Source: Nitrospirillum sp034653275 (GTDB lineage Bacteria; Pseudomonadota; Alphaproteobacteria; Azospirillales; Azospirillaceae). From it: a stretch of DNA of 64,000 bases. The DNA is taken from positions 372,001-436,000 of the forward strand of contig NZ_JAYEES010000003.1 of NCBI RefSeq assembly GCF_034653275.1, read 5' to 3'. Position numbers and translations under genes: made by a program. The notes under the pieces were generated by a model that saw only the letters and a list, made by a program, of their open reading frames with translations, searched no databases and was not told the DNA's origin. Below, in pieces: positions 58,160 through 64,000 of this stretch (position 1 is the first letter of the stretch; each line of letters opens with the position of its first letter).

Positions 58160-58454
58160 GGCCTCTTATCCCTTCTCAGCCGCAGGAGCCGCCGCCCACC
58201 TTGGGCACGGCATGGGGCCCCCGCGCATAGGTCCCTGAAATGAGTCCGCCGGGCCGCCGCCGCAAGGGGCACGGCGGCCCCACGCGCCGTCGGGGCGGGT
58301 GACCGGTCCCTTATAGCCGCCTCCGCGCGGGGAAAAAAGGCGCCCGATTTTTCCCCGAAAAAAGCGCTTGCATTCGATCCGCACCTGCATATTATCCGCG
58401 CTCACCGCCGGGGGGCACTGATCGCAAGGTCGGCGCCAGACGTCGGGATGGAGT

Positions 58455-58529
58455 GCGGGCGTAGCTCAGGGGTAGAGCACAACCTTGCCAAGGTTGGGGT
58501 CGAGGGTTCGAATCCCTTCGCCCGCTCCA
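58455..58529 (+). tRNA. tRNA-Gly (GCC), copy 1
   Basis: 75 nt including encoded CCA. Acceptor GCGGGCG/CGCCCGC, D arm GCTC-AGGGGTA-GAGC, anticodon arm CAACC-TTGCCAA-GGTTG with anticodon GCC, T arm GAGGG-TTCGAAT-CCCTT. Confidence 0.97.
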
Positions 58530-58628
58530 GTCTTCCGATAGGGAAGATCAAGCGAGAAAAGGCCGGGCCGGCTGGTTCGGCCTTTCGCTTTTGGGTGAGC
58601 CTTCCCATGAAGGCGGAGAGTTGGGTAC

Positions 58629-58703
58629 GCGGGCGTAGCTCAGGGGTAGAGCACAACCTTGCCAAGGTTGGGGTCGAGGGTTCGAATCCCTTCGCCCGCT
58701 CCA
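58629..58703 (+). tRNA. tRNA-Gly (GCC), copy 2
   Basis: Identical to the copy 100 nt upstream, including the CCA and the CAGTCT that follows. The pair probably shares one transcript; the spacer (58530-58628) shows no other RNA. Confidence 0.97.
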
Positions 58704-58917
58704 GTCTCTCCAGAACGCGGCAAAGAACGCAAAACGCATCAAAGGCGCCCACCCGGGCGCCTTTTGTGTTTCCGGCGTCAACTCCCCCCCTTGCCGCCAC
58801 CCTGCTGCCTGTCCTTGCCATCCCATCTATCTGACGCGCAGCGTTCGCGAAAGCCGCTGGAAGGCGGCGCCCTCTCCTGCTTTCCTGTCCCCGGGGCGGT
58901 CGCGGGGGCTTTGGGCG

Positions 58918-60192
58918 ATGGCGGCGTGGCGGCGGTCACTGGTGGGATGGTCATTGGGCGGACGGTCGCTGGGCCCGCAGTTCAATTGGCTATGGACGGC
59001 CTACGCCGTCAGCGTCGCGGGCACCTGGCTGGCCTGGGGCGGCTTTCCCCTGATCGCGGTCACGGTCCTGCACTGCGGGCCCGCCGCCGTGTCCCTGATG
59101 ATGGCGGGGGGCCTGGCGGCGGGGGCGGTCGCCGCCATTCCCATGGGGCCCTGGGCCGAGTTCCGGGCCAAGCGCGGCGTGCTGATCCTCATGGATCTGG
59201 TCCGCTTCGCCGCCATCATCACCGTCCCCATCGCCTATCCGCTGGGCTGGCTGAGCTATGCCCAGTTGCTGATCGTCTCCATCATCGTCGCCACCGCCAA
59301 CATCACCTTCACGGCGGCCAGTGGCGCCTACATCAAGGCGCTGGTGCCGCGGGAGGATCTGATCACCGCCAACGCGGTGCTGGAGTCCACCGGCTGGGTC
59401 GCGACCATCGCCGGGCCGCCCCTGGGTGGGATGGCCATCGGCCTGATGGGTCCCGTGACCACCGTCCTGGTCGATGCCGTCAGCTATCTGCTATCGGCCC
59501 TGGGCATCGGCATGATCAAGGGACGGGAACGGCCGCCGACGCGGGCCCCCGGGCCCAGCCGGCGGCTGGCCGAATTGCTGGACGGCTGGCGTTTCATCCT
59601 GGCGCACCCGACGCTGCTGCGGCTGTTCCTCAACACCGTGCTGGTGAACGCCATGATCATGGTCAGCGCCCCGCTGATGGCCTTCCTGATGCTGGGGCCG
59701 TTGGCGTACACGCCCTGGCAGTACGGCCTGGCCTTCGGCCTGCCCTGCGTCGGCGGCCTGGTCGGATCGCGCCTGGCGCGCCCGCTGGCGGCGCGCCTGG
59801 GCCAGCGCACCACCATCCTGGCCACGGGAACCCTGCGGGCCGCCTGGTCCCTGGGCCTGGCCTTCATCGGCCCGGGCACCCCCGGCCTGGTCCTGGTCAT
59901 CGCCGTCCAGTTCGGGCTGGTGCTGTGCTGCGGCGCCTTCAACCCGGTCATGGCCTCTTTCCGCCTGGAACAGCTGGCCGCCGACCGCGTCGCCCGCACC
60001 CTGTCCGCCTGGTCAGTCACCAACAGCCTGACCACCGCGGCGCTGATCGCCCTGTGGGGCCTGCTGGCCGACATGACCAGCCCCCGCGTCGCCATCGCCA
60101 TCGCCGGCATCCTCATGCTGGCGACGCCCATCCTGCTGCCCTGGCGCCAGATGCGACCGGCCGCCGGCCTGGCCCCGGGCCTGTCGTCATGA
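58918..60192 (+). CDS. MFS transporter
   Basis: 424 aa with about 12 transmembrane helices. An N-terminal segment FNWLWTAYAVSVAGTWLAWGGFPLIAVTVL and the loop PWAEFRAKRGVLILMDLVRF (motif A-like) fit the DHA/enterobactin-exporter-like MFS_3 group. The region LVPREDLITANAVLESTGWVATIAGPPLGGMAIG is typical of that group. The substrate is unknown; an exporter of a drug or siderophore-like compound is the usual role. Downstream is the convergent LysR gene. Confidence 0.88.
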   Translation: MAAWRRSLVGWSLGGRSLGPQFNWLWTAYAVSVAGTWLAWGGFPLIAVTVLHCGPAAVSLMMAGGLAAGAVAAIPMGPWAEFRAKRGVLILMDLVRFAAIITVPIAYPLGWLSYAQLLIVSIIVATANITFTAASGAYIKALVPREDLITANAVLESTGWVATIAGPPLGGMAIGLMGPVTTVLVDAVSYLLSALGIGMIKGRERPPTRAPGPSRRLAELLDGWRFILAHPTLLRLFLNTVLVNAMIMVSAPLMAFLMLGPLAYTPWQYGLAFGLPCVGGLVGSRLARPLAARLGQRTTILATGTLRAAWSLGLAFIGPGTPGLVLVIAVQFGLVLCCGAFNPVMASFRLEQLAADRVARTLSAWSVTNSLTTAALIALWGLLADMTSPRVAIAIAGILMLATPILLPWRQMRPAAGLAPGLSS

Positions 60193-60212
60193 CCCATGCC
60201 GGCTGACGGCGG

Positions 60213-61112
60213 TCAGCCTTCCGCCGGCAACCCCAGTTCGTCCCGGATGGTGTCCAACAGGATCTCGGCCAGGCGGGCGGCGGCCGGGGACGGATCCGCC
60301 TCCGCCCGGTGCAGGGCCAGGGGAACGCGCGGCAGGGGCGGCAGACCGGTGGCGGCGGGGTCCAGCACGGACAAGGTGCGCGGCATGGTGACGGTGGTGC
60401 GCACCGTCAGGCCCAGCCCGCCCGCCGCCGCCGCCCACAGGCCGGACAGGCTGGGGCTGGTGAAGGCCAGGCGCCAGGGCAGGCCGGCGCCATCCAGCGC
60501 CGCCACCGCGGCGGAGCGGAAGGCGCAAGGGGCCGGCAGCACGGCCAGGGGCAGCGGCTCCCCCTCCAAGGCGGCCATGCCGGGCCAATCGGGCCGCCCG
60601 ATCCAGGCGATGGGCAGGTCGGCCACCTGCCGGGCATGCGGGGTGCCCCGACCGTCGCCCCAGATAAGGGCCAGGTCCAGTTCGCCCTTCACCGTTTTCT
60701 CCGTCAGCGGGGTGCTGCGGTCCACCTGCACCTCCACCCGCACCTTGGGATGGGCGCGGTTGAAACGGTTCAGCACACCGGGCAGCCAGGTCTCGGCGAA
60801 ATCCTGCGGCAGGCCCAGGCGCACCCAGCCCGCCACCTCCGCCCCCCGGATGCCGTCCACCGCCTCGTCATTCAGGTCCAGCAGGCGCTTGGCGTAGCTC
60901 AGCAGGCTCTCGCCGGCGGGGGTCAAGGCCAGGCCGCGCCCGGATTTCTGCACCAGGGGCCGGCCGATCTGATCCTCCAGCTTGCGCAACTGGGTGCTGA
61001 TCGCGGACTGCGACCGCCCCAGCCGCTCCGCCGCGCGGGCGAAGCTGCCCAGCTCGAAGCCGGTCACGAAGGTTCGCAGGACATCCATGTCGAGGTTGAC
61101 GCGCGCCACCAA
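60213..61112 (-). CDS. LysR-family transcriptional regulator
   Basis: 299 aa. The winged HTH is LRTFVTGFELGSFARAAERLGRSQSAISTQLRKLEDQIGRPLVQK. The C-terminal periplasmic-binding-like sensor has LDLALIWGD and LPLAVLPAPCAFRS. The start may be TTG 61112 (GGAG seven bases before), GTG 61109 or ATG 61088. Divergent from the tautomerase gene, with 132 bp between, so it most likely controls that gene and perhaps itself through a T-N11-A box there. Confidence 0.93.
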   Translation of the reverse strand: MVARVNLDMDVLRTFVTGFELGSFARAAERLGRSQSAISTQLRKLEDQIGRPLVQKSGRGLALTPAGESLLSYAKRLLDLNDEAVDGIRGAEVAGWVRLGLPQDFAETWLPGVLNRFNRAHPKVRVEVQVDRSTPLTEKTVKGELDLALIWGDGRGTPHARQVADLPIAWIGRPDWPGMAALEGEPLPLAVLPAPCAFRSAAVAALDGAGLPWRLAFTSPSLSGLWAAAAGGLGLTVRTTVTMPRTLSVLDPAATGLPPLPRVPLALHRAEADPSPAAARLAEILLDTIRDELGLPAEG

Positions 61113-61244
61113 GGCCAGGCTCCAATAGTTCGATTCCGTGAATGTATCTGTTCTTAAGTTTCAAATTTTCGGAACGATTGTGCGCTCGTACCTTCAAGGA
61201 CGTCAAGCGGGTCCGCCCGCGCCTTTTGAAGAACGGAGCGCATC

Positions 61245-61634
61245 ATGCCCCTCGTCCGCATTTCCCTGATCAAGGGCAAGCCGGCCGCCCATATCCGCGC
61301 CATCGCCGACGGCGTGCACCTGGCGCTGGTCGACACCTTCGGCGTGCCGGCCGCCGACCGCTTCCAGTTGATCGACCAGCATGAGCGGGACGCCTTCCTC
61401 TACGACGCCGACTACCTAGGCGTGCACCGCACCGAAGACCTGGTGATGATCACCATCCTGGCCAGCAACTGGCGCGACACCGCGCAGAAGCAGGCGCTGT
61501 ACCGCGCCATCGCCGAGAACCTGGCCCGCGCGCCCGGCCTGCGACCGGAGGACGTGATGGTGGCGCTGGCACCCAACCAGCGGGACGACTGGTCCTTCGG
61601 CAATGGCCTCGCCTCTTACGTCAGCCCCACCTGA
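61245..61634 (+). CDS. Tautomerase-superfamily protein
   Basis: 129 aa, the length of the cis-CaaD/MSAD-like double-module members. The catalytic Pro follows the initiator Met (MPLVRISLIKGKPAAHIRAIADGVHLAL). The second half has EDLVMITILASNWRDTAQKQALYRAIAENLARAPGLRPEDVMVALAPNQRDDWSFGNG, including WSFGNG. It probably acts on an unsaturated or halogenated acid. Transcribed toward the small membrane protein, from a promoter shared with lysR. Confidence 0.92.
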   Translation: MPLVRISLIKGKPAAHIRAIADGVHLALVDTFGVPAADRFQLIDQHERDAFLYDADYLGVHRTEDLVMITILASNWRDTAQKQALYRAIAENLARAPGLRPEDVMVALAPNQRDDWSFGNGLASYVSPT

Positions 61635-61658
61635 CCCCTTTCACGCAGGAGAACCGCC

Positions 61659-62074
61659 ATGAACATCTTGGCCCATGAAAGCCTTGCCCACGACACCCTG
61701 GCCCGCGACGCCTATGCCCGCAGCGCGTTGGCCAATTCCCCTCTCACCCGCCTGGGACCGCTGCTGCCGTCCCTGGTGTCCATCGGCGGCGGCTTGGCCC
61801 TGCTGGCCCTGCGCAACGACCCGCGCGGGGCGGGCGGGGTGGAAATGGCCGCCTATGCCATCGCGGCCTTGGCCGGCCTGGCCGCCACCCGCCGGCGGCT
61901 GAGGGGGGCGGCCTGGTGCTGGCGGCTTTGGCCCTGCTGGTGGCGGCCGCCGCCGCGCTGGTGGGCGTGGCACTGGACGGGGCGCCCGTCCTGCCCGCGG
62001 GCGCCAGCGCCCTGGCCGCCCTGACGCTCGGATCGCTGGCGGCCGGGGCCGGGCTGGAGGGCGGTCAGCGCTGA
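61659..62074 (+). pseudogene. Small membrane protein, apparent frameshift
   Basis: Begins MNILAHESLAHDTLARDAYARSALANSPLTRLG, then a hydrophobic helix (LLPSLVSIGGGLALLAL) and VEMAAYAIAALAGLAATRRRL. After the six-G run at 61903-61908 the frame turns to Trp/Pro-rich nonsense. One extra G gives two further clean helices (LVLAALALLVAAAAALVGVAL and LPAGASALAALTLGSLAAGAGL) and a stop at 62074. The corrected protein has four helices and about 138 aa. Function unknown; downstream of the tautomerase gene, with 24 nt between. Confidence 0.7.
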
Positions 62075-62883
62075 CCGTGGGCCGCGGCCGAGACATCCGC
62101 CCATTCCTCCCACGCGGCCAGGCGGCGGGCATAGACCTGGCGGATCAGGGGCAGCGGCCCCGTGCCCAACAGCAGGCGCAGGGGCGGGGTCTCGGCATCC
62201 ACCACCTTCAGGATGGCATCGGCGGTGGCCTGGGGATCTCCCGACATTTCCGGCTTGAAGTTGGCCATGACGGCGGCGCGCACGCCGTCATAGTTGGCCA
62301 TCGCCGGCGCGTGGGCGATGGAGGCGCGGAAATCGGTGGCGAAGCTGCCGGGCTCGATGATGGTCACCTTGATGCCGAAGCCCGCGACCTCTCCGGCCAA
62401 GGCCTCGCTCAACGCCTCGACCGCGTGCTTGGTGGCGGTGTAGACGCCGGCGGTGGGGAAGCTGACCACGCCGCCGATGCTGGATACCGTCAGGATATGG
62501 CCGTGCCCCTGGGCCCGCAGCAACGGCACCGCCGCCTGGATGACGGACAGCGTGCCGAAGACGTTGGTGTCGAAATTGGCGCGCGCCGCCTCCACCGTCA
62601 TCTCCTCCACGGCGCCCATGCAGCCATAGCCGGCGTTGCTCAGCACCACGTCCAGCCCGCCGAAGTGCGCGTGGGCTCGCGCCACCGCCCGGAACACGCC
62701 GTCACGATCGGTGACGTCCAAGGCCAGGGGCGCCAGCCGATCGCCATGCGTGGCGCCCAGGTCGGCCAAGGCCCCGATGTCACGGGCGGTGGCGGCCACC
62801 CGGTCGCCGCGCCGCAGGGCCGCCTCCGCCCAGATACGGCCAAAGCCGCGATTGGCGCCGGTGATGAACCAGGTCTTCGACAT
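62065..62883 (-). CDS. Short-chain dehydrogenase/reductase
   Basis: 272 aa classical SDR. The nucleotide motif is FITGANRGFGRIWAEAAL (about 6), then VLSNAGYGCMGAVEE (NAG motif, about 83), Ser in LTVSSIGGV, and the catalytic Tyr and Lys in GVYTATKHAVEAL (about 150). It may oxidise or reduce a hydroxy or keto compound; the substrate is unknown. Divergent from the TetR gene with strong palindromes between, so probably repressed by it. Confidence 0.94.
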   Translation of the reverse strand: MSKTWFITGANRGFGRIWAEAALRRGDRVAATARDIGALADLGATHGDRLAPLALDVTDRDGVFRAVARAHAHFGGLDVVLSNAGYGCMGAVEEMTVEAARANFDTNVFGTLSVIQAAVPLLRAQGHGHILTVSSIGGVVSFPTAGVYTATKHAVEALSEALAGEVAGFGIKVTIIEPGSFATDFRASIAHAPAMANYDGVRAAVMANFKPEMSGDPQATADAILKVVDAETPPLRLLLGTGPLPLIRQVYARRLAAWEEWADVSAAAHGQR

Positions 62884-62898
62884 TGTGCCTCTCCGATA

Positions 62899-62948
62899 AA
62901 TTTACACCATGCGTAAATTCGCACTGAGTGCGATATCAAATATCGCAC
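62899..62948. promoter_or_regulatory. Two palindromic operators between SDR and TetR genes
   Basis: AATTTAC-N7-GTAAATT at 62899-62919, and a perfect 21-bp palindrome GTGCGATAT-CAA-ATATCGCAC at 62928-62948. They lie in the 128-bp divergent promoter region and are the natural binding sites for the adjacent TetR protein. Confidence 0.8.
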
Positions 62949-63011
62949 CGGGTGCGGCATTTCAAGGCCAAGCCGTTTCAAGGGCAGGCCGTTCATGCGA
63001 TAAGAACCGCC

Positions 63012-63703
63012 ATGGACACCGCCCCCCCATCCCCCGCGACGCCGGGCAAGACCGAAGGCCTGCGCGACCGCAAGCGCCGGGAAACGATGCAGCGCATCGC
63101 CGATACCGGCCTGAAGCTGTTCATGGAGAACGGGTTCGAGGCGACGACCCTGGATGCCATCGCCGCCGCCGCCGGCATCGCCCGGCGCACCTTCTTCTAT
63201 TATTTCAAGTCCAAGGAGGACGTGCTGCTGGCCTGGCAGGGCAGCGGCTTCGTGGAGGCCATCGGCCCGGCCCTGCGGCAGGAGCCGACGGACCAGTCCC
63301 CCTGGCCGCCGCGCGGCACTGCCTGCTGACGCTGCTCGCCCGCTTCGAAACCAAGGCGGCCATCGCCGCCGACGCCCTGCTGCGCTCCACCGAGACGCTG
63401 CGCGCCCGCAAACTGGCCAAGATGGTGGATATGGAGCGCGACCTGGCCCAGGTGATGGCGGAACGGTGGCCCGACCGCCCGCCGGAGGAGCTGCGTATGG
63501 CGGCCATGTTGGCGATCGGCGCCCTGCGCCTGGCCCAGGAGGATTGGCGCCGGGACCATGCGACCCATCCCGACACCGCCCGCCCCCTGGCCGAGCATCT
63601 GGAAGCCACCTTCGCCCTGTTGGATCGGCAGGTGCCGCCGGCTGAGGGCAAGGAGCGGCCCAGGAGTTCCTCCGACGCTTCAGCGAACTTTGGAAACGCC
63701 TAG
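63012..63703 (+). pseudogene. TetR-family regulator, apparent frameshift
   Basis: ATG 63012. The N-terminal HTH is intact: RDRKRRETMQRIADTGLKLFMENGFEATTLDAIAAAAGIARRTFFYYFKSKEDVL. The frame breaks after the five-C run at 63298-63302; one extra C gives SPLAAARHCLLTLLARFETKAAIAADALLRSTETLRARKLAKMVDMERDLAQVMAERW and a normal TetR ligand domain to 63703, about 230 aa. This type of break recurs in the window, so it is more likely a read error than a dead gene. Expected to repress the divergent SDR gene. Confidence 0.88.
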
Positions 63704-64000
63704 AACAGCCGGCGCCAGTGCAACACCACCAGGGACACCAGGATGGTGAAGACCATGACGCCGCAGACCCATATGAAGCCGGCGTCGTGGCCGCTCCACG
63801 GCAGGCCCCCCACATTCATGCCGAAGATGCCGGTGATCAGGTTCACAGGCAGCAGGATGGTGGTGACGATGGACAGGATGTAGAGGTTGCGGTTGGTGGC
63901 CTCGCTGAAGCGGTTGGACAGCTCGTCCTGCAGCAGGCGGGCGCGTTCCTGCACCAGGTCCAGATCCTGGCCGACGCCGTCCAGCCGATCGATGCCCTGA
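63700..64000 (-). CDS. CorA/ZntB-family metal ion transporter, C-terminal part
   Basis: The reading frame stays open to the window edge, so only the last 100 residues are seen. A long helix (QDLDLVQERARLLQDELSNRFSEATNRNLYILSIVTTILLPVNLITGIFGMNVGGLPW) ends in the pore-mouth GMN motif. A second transmembrane helix (FIWVCGVMVFTILVSLVVLHW) and a basic C-terminus complete the CorA topology. GMNVGGLP is closer to ZntB-type than to classical CorA Mg2+ channels. The N-terminal cytoplasmic domain lies outside the window. Confidence 0.92.
   Translation of the reverse strand, partial: QGIDRLDGVGQDLDLVQERARLLQDELSNRFSEATNRNLYILSIVTTILLPVNLITGIFGMNVGGLPWSGHDAGFIWVCGVMVFTILVSLVVLHWRRLF

Overview
The window is a GC-rich (roughly 70%) chromosomal stretch with ordinary bacterial operons. 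Gene content (FnrN-type regulator with four cysteines, aerobic cobaltochelatase CobS/CobT beside a J-domain protein and BolA, PhoR-PhoU-PhoB, MaeB, ScoAB, a CnoX/LON/Trm112/DUF971 cluster) fits an alphaproteobacterium of the Rhodospirillales, most likely the Azospirillaceae (Azospirillum/Niveispirillum/Nitrospirillum type). That placement is inferred from gene content and order; no rRNA is present to prove it. Nearly everything is core chromosome; clear accessory signals are the RES/Xre toxin-antitoxin pair (about 7-8 kb) and an AT-rich Fic gene (13.8-14.9 kb).

Layout. 0-3 kb: FNR regulator, GNAT-like protein, RlmI methyltransferase. 3.1-6.9 kb: nadA-nadB-nadC for de novo NAD synthesis behind a double palindromic operator, followed at once by an antitoxin and a RES-domain toxin of the NAD-consuming family. 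8-13.8 kb: murI, a periplasmic protein, cobT-cobS-dnaJ-like and bolA. 13.8-20.8 kb: fic, DUF2889, aroB-aroK, a secreted protein pair, xerD. 20.9-28.6 kb: accA, asd, ubiE-ubiB, an AraC regulator divergent from an FAD monooxygenase. 28.7-34.6 kb: phoR-phoU-phoB with a Pho box, then maeB. 34.7-39.4 kb: a hairpin-rich spacer, an ECF sigma/anti-sigma/metal-sensor-like trio, and a hybrid histidine kinase. 39.9-43 kb: proteins of unknown function. 43-48.5 kb: acnA, terC, a candidate small RNA, a second phoU, tRNA-Thr. 48.6-52.3 kb: pspF and a sigma-54 driven, enlarged psp operon. 52.4-58.2 kb: a solute-binding protein, scoAB, marC, a tRNA-like element, and the DUF971-Trm112-LON-CnoX group. 58.4-64 kb: two identical tRNA-Gly genes, an MFS transporter, LysR/tautomerase, SDR/TetR, and the end of a CorA-family gene.

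Two window-wide observations stand out. First, four copies of a roughly 130-nt element (2862-2995, 21954-22080, 23774-23900 on the minus strand, 28577-28705) share four hairpins whose arms change together while loops such as GACC stay fixed. All lie downstream of a gene on the same strand. This looks like an uncharacterised structured RNA or 3'-UTR repeat family. Second, five genes (nadB, xerD, a hypothetical gene at 39.9 kb, a small membrane protein at 61.7 kb and the TetR gene) are each broken by what looks like one missing base in a run of five or six G or C. This pattern points to homopolymer undercalling in the assembly rather than to real gene decay. phoR may be a sixth case.
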